A stretch of 64,000 bases of DNA, taken from the NCBI GenBank assembly GCA_900543625.1, contig UQSF01000010.1, positions 24,802 through 88,801 on the forward strand. Direction: 5' to 3'. Made by a program: the position numbers and the translations under genes. The notes under the pieces are model-generated. The model was not told the DNA's origin, searched no databases, and was given only the letters and a program-made list of their open reading frames with translations. Origin of the DNA: an uncultured Eubacteriales bacterium (lineage in GTDB: Bacteria; Bacillota; Clostridia; Oscillospirales; Oscillospiraceae). Shown here piece after piece: positions 8,210 to 15,002 of this stretch; positions within the stretch are counted from its first letter, which is position 1, and every line of letters starts with the position of its first letter.

Positions 8210-8449
8210 ATGAAGCCCCAGTTTGCCAATGTGTTCAATGTCTCGGTCAACGACAACCGCTCGGAGTGCTCGCTGAGCTTCTACCATATGTATGTGCAGC
8301 ACAACTACACGCCTCAGCCAAAGGGACTGATCGACATGCCGGAAAAGACGGTCGATGAGGTCGCGAGCATCATGCTCACACGTGACGGCGCTCACGCGCT
8401 CACGCGCCTGCTCATCCAGAGCTTCGGCATGCCGGAGGACAAGGCATGA
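8210..8449 (+). CDS. small conserved-looking protein of unknown function
   Basis: 79 residues starting MKPQFANVFNVSVNDNRSE, from an ATG with a strong AGGAGG site about 9 nt upstream. Nothing hydrophobic or cysteine-rich and no domain I recognise; the second half (EKTVDEVASIMLTRDGAHALTR by residue pattern) looks helical. The gene overlaps the next one by the four bases ATGA, so the two are cotranscribed and probably translationally coupled. Its own promoter lies at 8174. I do not recognise the family. Confidence 0.7.
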   Translation: MKPQFANVFNVSVNDNRSECSLSFYHMYVQHNYTPQPKGLIDMPEKTVDEVASIMLTRDGAHALTRLLIQSFGMPEDKA

Positions 8450-8670
8450 GTGCGCCGCAGACACTGCGCCCCGGGCGCTACCGCCACTTCAAGGGCAGGG
8501 AGTATGAACTGCTGTTTGTCGCCACGCATTCGGAGACACTCGAGCCCATGGTCGTCTACCGCGCACTCTACGGGGAGCGCGGGCTCTGGGTGCGCCCCGC
8601 CGCCATGTGGGACGAGCAGATCGAGCGCGACGGGCAGGTCGTGCGCCGCTTTACTTACATCGGGGACTGA
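8446..8670 (+). CDS. DUF1653 domain protein
   Basis: 74 residues. The pattern RPGRYRHFKGREYELLFVA, then HSETLEPMVVYRALYG and LWVRPAAMW, is the DUF1653 family, a small beta-rich domain common in bacteria with no established role. It starts inside the preceding gene's stop (ATGA overlap) and ends 16 nt before a strong hairpin shared with the convergent ABC transporter gene. Confidence 0.9.
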   Translation: MSAPQTLRPGRYRHFKGREYELLFVATHSETLEPMVVYRALYGERGLWVRPAAMWDEQIERDGQVVRRFTYIGD

Positions 8671-8681
8671 GTTTCAGACGG

Positions 8682-8715
8682 AAAAAGCGCGCCGGATCGT
8701 GTGATCCGGCGCGCT
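8682..8715 (-). terminator. terminator between DUF1653 and the ABC exporter
   Basis: Stem AGCGCGCCGGATC with GATCCGGCGCGCT (13 bp). The five-A run at 8682-8686 makes it a standard terminator on the minus strand for the ABC gene; it probably also stops the plus-strand pair. Confidence 0.8.
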
Positions 8716-8727
8716 CGGCGTCTGTAT

Positions 8728-10467
8728 TTAAATGAGGTGCTGTGCGCGGCAGAGCGCTGCGTATTTGCCGTCGCGCGCGATGAGCTCGGCGGGTGTGCCC
8801 TGCTCGCAGACGCGCGCGCCGTCGATCACGGCGACGCGGTCGGCGCCCTGCACGGTGCTCAGCCGGTGGGCGATGATGATGCACGTGCGGCCGCGGGCGA
8901 GCGTGTCGAGCGCGTTCTGGATGCGCTGCTCGGTCACGGAGTCGAGCGCGCTCGTGGCCTCGTCGAGGATGAGGATCTGCGGGTTTTTCAGAAACAGGCG
9001 CGCGATGCTCAGACGCTGCTTCTGTCCGCCGGAGAGCATGACGCCGCGCTCACCGACATAGGTGTCGTAGCCGTCGGGCATGGCGCGGATCTCGCGGTCG
9101 ATCTCGGCATAGCGCGCGGCCTGCTCGATCTCGGCGTCGGTGGCGTCGGGGCGGCCGTAGCGGATGTTTTCGCGGATGGTGTCGGCAAAGAGGAAGACCT
9201 CCTGCTGCAGCACGCCGACACAGCGGCGCAGCGACGCCTGCGTCACGGTGCGCACGTCGATGCCGTCGATGCATACCGAGCCGGACGTGACATCGTAAAA
9301 CCGCGGCAGCAGTTGGCACAGCGTCGTCTTGCCGCCGCCCGACGGACCGACGACGGCCAGCGTCTCACCCGGCGCAATGTGCAGATCCACGTGCGAGAGC
9401 ACGGTCGCGCCCTCGGCGTAGTCGAAGCTCACGTCGTTATAATCCACCTGCCCGCGCACCGGCGGCAGGGGTCTGGCGTCCGGCGCGTCGGCAATGTCGG
9501 GCTGCACGCGCATCAGCTCCAGAAAGCGCTGGAAGCCGGCCGTGCCGTCGGTGAACACCTCCATGAAGTTGACCAGTGTGCGGATGGGTGAGATGAACGT
9601 CGTCACGTACAGCGAGAATGTGATGAGGTCGATGTAGTCGATCTGGCCGCGCATGATGTACGCGCCGCCGAGCGCGATGACCACGACCTGCATGGCCGAC
9701 ATCGTAAACTCCATCCCGCCCTGAAACACGCCCATGGCGCGGTACCAGTCGGTCTTGCTGTGCTTGTAGCGGTCGTTGCAGGCGAGAAACTTCTCGCGCT
9801 CGACGGCCTCGTTCGTGAACGCCTTGGCTGTGCGCACGCCGGAGATGCCGGACTCGATGACGGTGTTGATCTCGGCCTGCCGGCGCTTGACGGCGACGTT
9901 TGCGTCGTTCATGCGCTTGCGCTGGCGGATCGTGATCCACAGCGACAGCGGCACGAGCAGCAGCAGCACGAGCGCAAGCTGCCAGCAGATCGGCGCCAGG
10001 ATCGCGAGCGCGCCGCCGAGCGTGACTACCGCCGTGAGCAGATACTCCGGCCCGTGGTGCGCCAGCTCCGTAATGGAAAAGAGGTCGCTCGTCATGCGGC
10101 TCATGAGCACGCCCGTGCGGTTGCAGTCAAAGAAGCGGAAGCTCATCGTCTGCAGATGCTCAAAGAGCTCCTGACGCATATCCGCTTCGATGAGCACGCC
10201 GCATTGGTGGCCGATGACGGTCACGGCGTATTTGAACACGGCCTTGAGCAGGTATGCTGCCAGAAGCGCCGCCATGATGGCGAAGAATGTGCGGAACAGT
10301 CCCAGCGGCAGCAGGTGCTGCATCGCCTGCCGCGAGACATAGGGAAACGCCAGATCTGCCAGGCATGAGAGCAGCGAAAAGAGCAGATCGAGCGCAAACA
10401 GCCGCCGGTGCGGCCGGTAAAAAGTCAAAAACAGCCGCAGCGGGCGGCCGGAGCAATCACGTTGCAT
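8728..10467 (-). CDS. ABC exporter, fused membrane and ATPase domains
   Basis: 579 residues, the usual length of a homodimeric MsbA-like half-transporter. Six membrane helices fill about residues 15-300. The nucleotide-binding domain follows with Walker A GPSGGGKTT near 372, signature LSGGQKQR near 476, Walker B ILILDEAT near 497 and the H-loop IIAHRLSTV, so all catalytic residues are intact, unlike the heterodimer at 48-52 kb. ATG has GGGAGAG about 8 nt upstream. It stands alone, with no partner half, so a homodimer is inferred. Substrate unknown; drugs, lipids or peptides are all possible. Confidence 0.9.
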   Translation of the reverse strand: MQRDCSGRPLRLFLTFYRPHRRLFALDLLFSLLSCLADLAFPYVSRQAMQHLLPLGLFRTFFAIMAALLAAYLLKAVFKYAVTVIGHQCGVLIEADMRQELFEHLQTMSFRFFDCNRTGVLMSRMTSDLFSITELAHHGPEYLLTAVVTLGGALAILAPICWQLALVLLLLVPLSLWITIRQRKRMNDANVAVKRRQAEINTVIESGISGVRTAKAFTNEAVEREKFLACNDRYKHSKTDWYRAMGVFQGGMEFTMSAMQVVVIALGGAYIMRGQIDYIDLITFSLYVTTFISPIRTLVNFMEVFTDGTAGFQRFLELMRVQPDIADAPDARPLPPVRGQVDYNDVSFDYAEGATVLSHVDLHIAPGETLAVVGPSGGGKTTLCQLLPRFYDVTSGSVCIDGIDVRTVTQASLRRCVGVLQQEVFLFADTIRENIRYGRPDATDAEIEQAARYAEIDREIRAMPDGYDTYVGERGVMLSGGQKQRLSIARLFLKNPQILILDEATSALDSVTEQRIQNALDTLARGRTCIIIAHRLSTVQGADRVAVIDGARVCEQGTPAELIARDGKYAALCRAQHLI

Positions 10468-10534
10468 GGGGGCATCTCTCCTTCCCGGACAGTTTATCCG
10501 CTTTGGCGGTGTGTGTCAAGCGGCGGTTTTGGGA

Positions 10535-10563
10535 TTGACCCGCCGCCGGAAACGTGATACCAT
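10535..10563 (+). promoter_or_regulatory. promoter of the VanY-type carboxypeptidase gene
   Basis: TTGACC (10535-10540), 17-bp spacer, TACCAT (10558-10563), about 50 nt before the ATG. Confidence 0.6.
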
Positions 10564-10613
10564 AATTTCGGCCATTTTGTGCCGAGAACTGTCACTGAGG
10601 ATGTGGGGATACG

Positions 10614-11345
10614 ATGCGAAAAGCTCTCAAAACCGTTTTATGTGTCGCGCTCATTCTGGCGCTGACCGCCATCGTCGCGCTGCGCGTGCTGCCGCCGATG
10701 GATACTCCGGCGCAGTCCGCCGCCGCAACGCCCACACCGGTCGTGCCCGCTGCGCCCACGCCCACGCCCGAGCCGGACAATGGCCTGCCGAAGGTCAACA
10801 CCGGCAGCTGGGAGCTCACGCTCGTCAACGCGCAAAACCCGATCGGTGAGGCCGTACCGGAGGACTTGGCGGAGCTGGAGGGCGGCCGGTATTTTGACGG
10901 CCGCGCCGTGGACGCACTCAAGGAATTCATCGCCGCCGCGCGTGCCGAGGGGCTGAGCGTTTGCCTGTCGAGCACGTACCGCAGCTACAGCGAGCAGTCG
11001 TACCTCTTCACCCGCAAGGTCGGGCAGTGCGGTGGTGACGAGGCCGCAGCCGCCCGCATCGTTACCCGTCCCGGCACGAGCGAGCATCAGCTCGGCCTGT
11101 GCGCCGACATCACCGACAAGTTCTATGAGGTCAAGACACGCGATCTGGAAAAGACCGCCCTCTTCCAGTGGATGTATGCCCACTGTCAGGAGTACGGCTT
11201 CATCCTGCGCTATCCCGCCGACAAGGAGAGCGTTACCGGCGTCATGTACGAGCCGTGGCACTTCCGCTATGTCGGCAAAGAGGCGGCGGCGTACATCATG
11301 GAAAACAACCTCTGCCTTGAGGAATTTCTGGATCTGTATAAATGA
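10614..11345 (+). CDS. D-alanyl-D-alanine carboxypeptidase, VanY/M15B family
   Basis: 243 residues: N-terminal membrane anchor or signal (about 5-28), a Pro/Thr spacer (about 35-60), then a zinc peptidase domain. The zinc ligands of M15 enzymes are visible: SEHQLGLCAD gives His158 and Asp165, and EPWHF gives the base Glu213 and ligand His216. These enzymes trim the terminal D-Ala of peptidoglycan stem peptides outside the cell. It has its own promoter and a hairpin after the stop. No van resistance genes are nearby, so ordinary wall remodelling is the likely role. Confidence 0.88.
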   Translation: MRKALKTVLCVALILALTAIVALRVLPPMDTPAQSAAATPTPVVPAAPTPTPEPDNGLPKVNTGSWELTLVNAQNPIGEAVPEDLAELEGGRYFDGRAVDALKEFIAAARAEGLSVCLSSTYRSYSEQSYLFTRKVGQCGGDEAAAARIVTRPGTSEHQLGLCADITDKFYEVKTRDLEKTALFQWMYAHCQEYGFILRYPADKESVTGVMYEPWHFRYVGKEAAAYIMENNLCLEEFLDLYK

Positions 11346-11352
11346 AGGCTTC

Positions 11353-11380
11353 CCGGGCGCTTCCTGCAGGAAGCGCCCGG
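11353..11380 (+). terminator. hairpin after the VanY-type gene
   Basis: Near-perfect palindromic stem CCGGGCGCTTCC with GGAAGCGCCCGG starting 7 nt after the stop. The T tract behind it is weak. Confidence 0.6.
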
Positions 11381-11441
11381 TCATTTGTGCGTTGTGCTGC
11401 AAAGCGATATGTAAAATATGTGTAAACTGTTGAAAAACCGC

Positions 11442-11470
11442 TTGCAATCCTGCAAATCATCTGCTAAACT
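11442..11470 (+). promoter_or_regulatory. promoter of the 24-residue peptide gene
   Basis: TTGCAA (11442-11447), exact 17-bp spacer, TAAACT (11465-11470). Followed by AAAGGAG at 11488-11494 and the ATG at 11507. Confidence 0.65.
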
Positions 11471-11506
11471 GAGAGCAACTGAAAAAGAAAGGAGCGTGAT
11501 AACGTT

Positions 11507-11581
11507 ATGCGTACCAATCAAGTCCAGGACCTGGACGACCTGATCTTCTCGGATGTCAGCTGGGAACCCAGCAGCAAGTGA
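11507..11581 (+). CDS. 24-residue peptide of unknown function
   Basis: Short frame ATG to TGA encoding a 24-residue acidic peptide that opens MRTNQVQDLDDLIF and ends SWEPSSK. Support for a real gene: a TTG-17-TAAACT promoter, an AAAGGAG ribosome site about 12 nt upstream, and a hairpin with a T run just after the stop, together making a complete transcription unit of about 150 nt. It has no signal peptide and no cysteines. It could be a regulatory leader, a peptide precursor, or a chance frame inside a small RNA. No modification or export enzyme lies beside it; the next gene is a cupin. Confidence 0.45.
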   Translation: MRTNQVQDLDDLIFSDVSWEPSSK

Positions 11582-11603
11582 GAAGCCATAGAGCCGGATG
11601 ACG

Positions 11604-11627
11604 CCACGCCAAGCGCGTGGATTTTTT
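11604..11627 (+). terminator. terminator of the 24-residue peptide unit
   Basis: CCACGC pairs with GCGTGG around a 5-nt loop, followed by ATTTTTT, 22 nt after the stop. Confidence 0.6.
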
Positions 11628-11670
11628 ATATTTAAAATACGAAACCTGCCGGCCTCCGCGCGAAAAATGG

Positions 11671-11699
11671 TTGCAATTTTCGCAGCCGTGTGCTACGAA
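11671..11699 (+). promoter_or_regulatory. promoter of the cupin gene
   Basis: TTGCAA (11671-11676), 17-bp spacer, TACGAA (11694-11699). The -35 matches that of the preceding peptide unit. Confidence 0.5.
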
Positions 11700-11730
11700 T
11701 ATAGCACAACCAAAAAGGAGGCTGATCTCT

Positions 11731-12093
11731 ATGGCATTCATCCGCAAGCTCCCCGATGTGCCCGAGCGCCTTGAGCACCTCAAAGGCGGTGCCGGTCATC
11801 TCGAGCGCTATGCGATCCTCTCTCCGGAGGAGATGCTCGGCGCCGGTACGGTCTGCGCCCGCATGGTGCTGCAGCCCGGCTGCGAAGTCGGCGAGCATAC
11901 CCACCACGGCAACTATGAAGTGTACTACTTCCTCTCCGGGCACGGCACGTACCGCAGCAACGGTGAGATGACGACCGTGGACGCCGGTACCGTGACCTTC
12001 ACGGGTGACGGCGAAAGTCATTTCCTGCGCAACGACGGCGACACGCCGCTGGAGTTTCTGGCCCTCGTGCTCAATCTCCCCGCGCAGGCATAA
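11731..12093 (+). CDS. cupin-domain protein
   Basis: 120 residues, a single small cupin barrel. The first cupin motif is visible around residues 50-70 (GCEVGEHTHHGNYEVYYFL, with two His and a Glu as metal ligands) followed by SGHGTY and a second motif near GDGESHFLRN. ATG at 11731 follows GGAGG at about 10 nt; the open frame extends further upstream but without a start signal. Single cupins of this type bind a metal and may act as isomerases, dioxygenases or sugar binders; the substrate cannot be told. Own promoter and terminator. Confidence 0.85.
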   Translation: MAFIRKLPDVPERLEHLKGGAGHLERYAILSPEEMLGAGTVCARMVLQPGCEVGEHTHHGNYEVYYFLSGHGTYRSNGEMTTVDAGTVTFTGDGESHFLRNDGDTPLEFLALVLNLPAQA

Positions 12094-12098
12094 AGAAA

Positions 12099-12121
12099 CG
12101 CCTTCCCCTTGGTGGGGAAGG
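12099..12121 (+). terminator. terminator of the cupin gene
   Basis: GCCTTCCCC with GGGGAAGGC, then TTTTCCTTT, 5 nt after the stop. Confidence 0.8.
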
Positions 12122-12137
12122 CTTTTCCTTTAAAACC

Positions 12138-12170
12138 GATCAGCGGACATCCGTCGGATGCCCGCTGATC
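12138..12170 (-). terminator. terminator of the nfnAB operon
   Basis: 15-bp stem GATCAGCGGACATCC with GGATGCCCGCTGATC and a 3-nt loop. It lies 12 nt past the nfnB stop on the minus strand and is followed there by GGTTTT. Confidence 0.75.
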
Positions 12171-12182
12171 TTACATATGTGT

Positions 12183-13595
12183 TTACTTGCTCTTGATGTA
12201 CGCGTCGATGGCAGCCGCGGCCTTCTTGCCGGCGCCCATCGCCTTGATGACGGTGGCCGCACCGGTGACGGCGTCGCCGCCGGCGAACACGCCGTCCTTC
12301 ATGGTCGTCACGGTGTCGTCCTTGACGACGATGCCGCCGCGATCGCTGTACTCGAGGTCCGGCGTCGCCTTGCGCAGCAGCGGGTTGGGGGAGGTGCCCA
12401 GCGCCATGATGACGGAGTCGCAGGCCATCTCAAACTCGCTGCCTGGCACTTCGATCGGACGGCGGCGGCCCTTCTCGTCGGGCTCGCCGAGCTCCATGCG
12501 GATGCACTTGAGGCCGCGCACCCAGCCGTTGTCGTCGGCGAGGATCTCGACCGGGTTGCACAGCAGGTGGAAGTTGATGCCCTCTTCCTTTGCGTGCTCA
12601 TACTCTTCCTTACGGGCGGGGATCTCCTCCTCGCCGCGGCGGTACACGACCGTCACGTCCGCACCCAGACGCTTTGCGCAGCGCGCGGCGTCCATGGCGA
12701 CGTTTCCGGCGCCGACGACGGCCGTCACGTGGATGGGCATGAGCGGGGTGTCGTAGCGCTCGTCATAGGCGTGCATGAGGTTGATGCGGGTGAGGAACTC
12801 GTTGGCGGAGAACACGCCGCAGTAGCTCAGACCCGGGATGTTCTGGAACTTCGGCAGACCGGCGCCCGAGCCGATGAACACGGCCTCGTACTTCTCGTCG
12901 CCGAGGAGGTGGTCGGCGTCCTTGCCGAGCAGCTCGTCGATGCTCATGCACTTGCCAATGGTCGCGTCGCACACGATGTTGACGCCCATGGCCACGAGCT
13001 TGTCGATCTCCTTCTGCACGATGGCCTTCGGCAGACGGAATTCGGGAATGCCGTAAGCCAGCACGCCGCCGGCCTTGTGGAAGTGCTCGTAGACGGTCAC
13101 GTCGTAGCCGAGCTTGGCCAGATCGCTCGCGCAGGCAAGGCCGGACGGGCCGGAGCCGATGACCGCGACGCGGTGGCCGTTGGTGGCGATCTTCTCGGGC
13201 ATCTCGTCGGCGTTCTCGCGGTTCCAGTCGGCGACGAAGCGCTCCAGACGGCCGATGCCGACGGGCTCGCCCTTGATGCCGCGCACGCACTTGCTCTCGC
13301 ACTGCTTCTCCTGCGGGCAGACACGGCCGCAGATGGCGGGCAGGGAGCTGTCCTCAAGGATCTTGTGGTAAGCGCCCTTGAAGTCCTGCTCACGGACGCA
13401 GGCGATGAACTGCGGGATCTTGACATTGACCGGGCAGCCGGACATGCAGGCCGGGCGCGGGCAATTCAGGCAGCGGTTGGCCTCATCGACCGCCATCTCG
13501 ACGGTGTAGCCAAGCGCGACTTCTTCAAAATTTTTGTTGCGGACGTTCGGATCCTGCTCCGGGATCGGATTTTTCGTGGGAGACATATTCGCCAT
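12183..13595 (-). CDS. nfnB: NADPH:ferredoxin oxidoreductase subunit NfnB (GltD/SudA-like)
   Basis: 470 residues. The N-terminal domain (about 30-110) carries two [4Fe-4S] Cys sets, CLNCPRPACMSGC and CGRVCPQEKQCESKC. A GltD-type flavoprotein follows with an FAD site AVIGSGPSGLACASDL near 145 and an NAD(P) site AVVGAGNVAMDAA near 290. Paired with NfnA it forms the electron-bifurcating transhydrogenase that links NADH and reduced ferredoxin to NADPH. Without the partner it would be called glutamate synthase small subunit, but no large subunit is present and the nfnA gene ends 2 nt before its start. GGAGG precedes the ATG. Confidence 0.88.
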   Translation of the reverse strand: MANMSPTKNPIPEQDPNVRNKNFEEVALGYTVEMAVDEANRCLNCPRPACMSGCPVNVKIPQFIACVREQDFKGAYHKILEDSSLPAICGRVCPQEKQCESKCVRGIKGEPVGIGRLERFVADWNRENADEMPEKIATNGHRVAVIGSGPSGLACASDLAKLGYDVTVYEHFHKAGGVLAYGIPEFRLPKAIVQKEIDKLVAMGVNIVCDATIGKCMSIDELLGKDADHLLGDEKYEAVFIGSGAGLPKFQNIPGLSYCGVFSANEFLTRINLMHAYDERYDTPLMPIHVTAVVGAGNVAMDAARCAKRLGADVTVVYRRGEEEIPARKEEYEHAKEEGINFHLLCNPVEILADDNGWVRGLKCIRMELGEPDEKGRRRPIEVPGSEFEMACDSVIMALGTSPNPLLRKATPDLEYSDRGGIVVKDDTVTTMKDGVFAGGDAVTGAATVIKAMGAGKKAAAAIDAYIKSK

Positions 13596-13597
13596 GA

Positions 13598-14491
13598 TTA
13601 CTTCTCCTCCTTTTCGCGTGCGGCTTCCTCGGCGTCGGCCATGGCCTGCAGATTGCAGTAGTGGTGGCGGCGCTCAAACACCTTCTGCTCCTGTGCCTCA
13701 TAGATCTTGGAGCGGGCGATCGCCTCGTCAAAGTCGACAAGGTGGCCGTCAAACTCCGGACCGTCGACACAGGTGAACTTCATCTTGCCGTCCACGGTCA
13801 GGCGGCAGCCGCCGCACATGCCGGAGCCGTCGATCATGATGCAGTTCATATCGACCATCGTGGCCACGCCGTATTCCTTCGTGATCTGGCACACAAACTT
13901 CATCATCGGCAGCGGGCCGATGCAGATGCAGTGGTCATACTGCTTGCCCTCGGCCTTGGCCTTCTCCAGCAGCTCCTTGAGCTTGACGGTGGTGAAGCCC
14001 TTCTCGCCGTAGGTGCCGTCGTCGGTCATCATGTACAGATGATCACAGCAGGCGCGCATCTCTTCCTCGAGCACGACGATGCCCTTGGTGCGGAAGCCGG
14101 CGATGATGTCGACATCGCAGCCGAGGCGGTGCGCTTCCTTGGCCTGCGGCCATGCGATGGCGCAGCCCGAGCCGCCGCCGACGACAACGACCTTGTGCAT
14201 ATCGTCAAACTCGGCAGGGTTGCCGAGCGGACCGACGACGTCTGCCACATAGTCTCCGGCCTTCTTGCCGGCGAGCAGAGCCGTCGTGCTGCCGACGCGC
14301 TGCATGATGACCGACACGGTACCGGCCTCGCGATCATAAGAAGAGATCGTGATGGGCATGCGCTCGCCGAACTCATCGACGCGGAACATCAGGAATTGAC
14401 CCGGCTGTGCCTTGCGGGCAACGAGCGGGGCCTCAAACGTGACACGGAACATATTGTCAGATAATCTCTCGTTATTCACGATTTTGAACAT
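13598..14491 (-). CDS. nfnA: ferredoxin-NADP+ reductase subunit NfnA
   Basis: 297 residues of the ferredoxin reductase/dihydroorotate dehydrogenase electron-transfer-subunit type. An FAD-binding barrel occupies about residues 1-95 (RMPITISSYD), then a nucleotide-binding domain (VVVVGGGSGCAIAWPQAKE), and near the C-terminus the [2Fe-2S] ligands in DGSGMCGGCRLTVDGKMKFTC. ATG at 14491 is chosen over GTG at 14500 because GAGG is correctly spaced. First gene of the nfnAB operon, with promoter at 14512-14540. Cytoplasmic redox balancing in an anaerobe is the family role. Confidence 0.88.
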   Translation of the reverse strand: MFKIVNNERLSDNMFRVTFEAPLVARKAQPGQFLMFRVDEFGERMPITISSYDREAGTVSVIMQRVGSTTALLAGKKAGDYVADVVGPLGNPAEFDDMHKVVVVGGGSGCAIAWPQAKEAHRLGCDVDIIAGFRTKGIVVLEEEMRACCDHLYMMTDDGTYGEKGFTTVKLKELLEKAKAEGKQYDHCICIGPLPMMKFVCQITKEYGVATMVDMNCIMIDGSGMCGGCRLTVDGKMKFTCVDGPEFDGHLVDFDEAIARSKIYEAQEQKVFERRHHYCNLQAMADAEEAAREKEEK

Positions 14492-14511
14492 GAAAATCAC
14501 CTCAAGGCATT

Positions 14512-14540
14512 ATTATAGCGGAATCGGAAAAGTTGCACAA
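14512..14540 (-). promoter_or_regulatory. promoter of nfnAB
   Basis: Minus strand TTGTGC (14540-14535), 17-bp spacer, TATAAT (14517-14512), about 20 nt before the ATG. I see nothing recognisable in the AT-rich DNA from 14541 to 14715. Confidence 0.7.
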
Positions 14541-14732
14541 GGGAGAAACGAAAAATCTAAATTTTAACAGGCAAAACGACAAAAAACTGTAAATATGCAC
14601 AAAGTTTCGCGTGCTTTTCTGAGCAGAAAAGCCAGTGCCTCTGGTCCAAAAACTTCCGCCATGCAGCGCCGCCTTCCTTGAAAAAGGGAGAAAAAGAGAG
14701 AAAATGCAAAAACGGAAACGCCGCCTGTCCCG

Positions 14733-14928
14733 GCTTATCAAAAAGGCCTCGCAGAGTTTGCGCCCGCAGGCGCAAAGAAGTCCAGTCATTTTCTTCGGCG
14801 ACATGTGCGGCGAAGAAAATACTTCTCGGCCTGCAAACGTGCGCGCCGTCCGCCGGAAGCGGACGGCGCGTGCGCTGCAGTCAGGCCGCAAATCTCTTTG
14901 TCAAAAAGTAATACTTTTTGACAGTCTA
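14733..14928 (+). repeat. multi-hairpin intergenic element, copy B
   Basis: About 196 bp. In order: TATCAAAAAGG end, conserved CTCGCAGAG, hairpin 1 (TTTGCGCC, loop CGCA, GGCGCAAA), hairpin 2 (ATTTTCTTCG with CGAAGAAAAT, loop containing GACATGT), compound hairpin 3 (GGCCTG with CAGGCC outside, GCGCCGTCCGC with GCGGACGGCGC inside), and terminal hairpin TGTCAAAAAGTA with TACTTTTTGACA. It is bracketed by an exact 17-bp direct repeat (14716-14732 and 14929-14945); the right copy is one arm of the xfp terminator. Confidence 0.85.
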
Positions 14929-14930
14929 AA

Positions 14931-14963
14931 ACGCCGCCTGTCCCGATTCCGGGACAGGCGGCT
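14931..14963 (-). terminator. terminator of xfp
   Basis: GCCGCCTGTCCCG pairs with CGGGACAGGCGGC around a short loop, 40 nt past the xfp stop. On the minus strand it is followed by GTTTTAG and then element B. The left half of this hairpin sequence recurs at 14716-14732. Confidence 0.7.
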
Positions 14964-15002
14964 GGTGTTCGGTATGGGGCCGTTCGGCGCGCTCGGGCAC
15001 GC

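Noticed and set aside
10614..11345. Vancomycin resistance gene
   Set aside because: VanY-type domain only; no vanH, vanA/B-type ligase, vanX or vanRS nearby, and such carboxypeptidases are ordinary wall enzymes.
12183..13595. Calling the gene glutamate synthase small subunit (gltD)
   Set aside because: No large subunit is present and the adjacent nfnA with its [2Fe-2S] motif indicates NfnAB.
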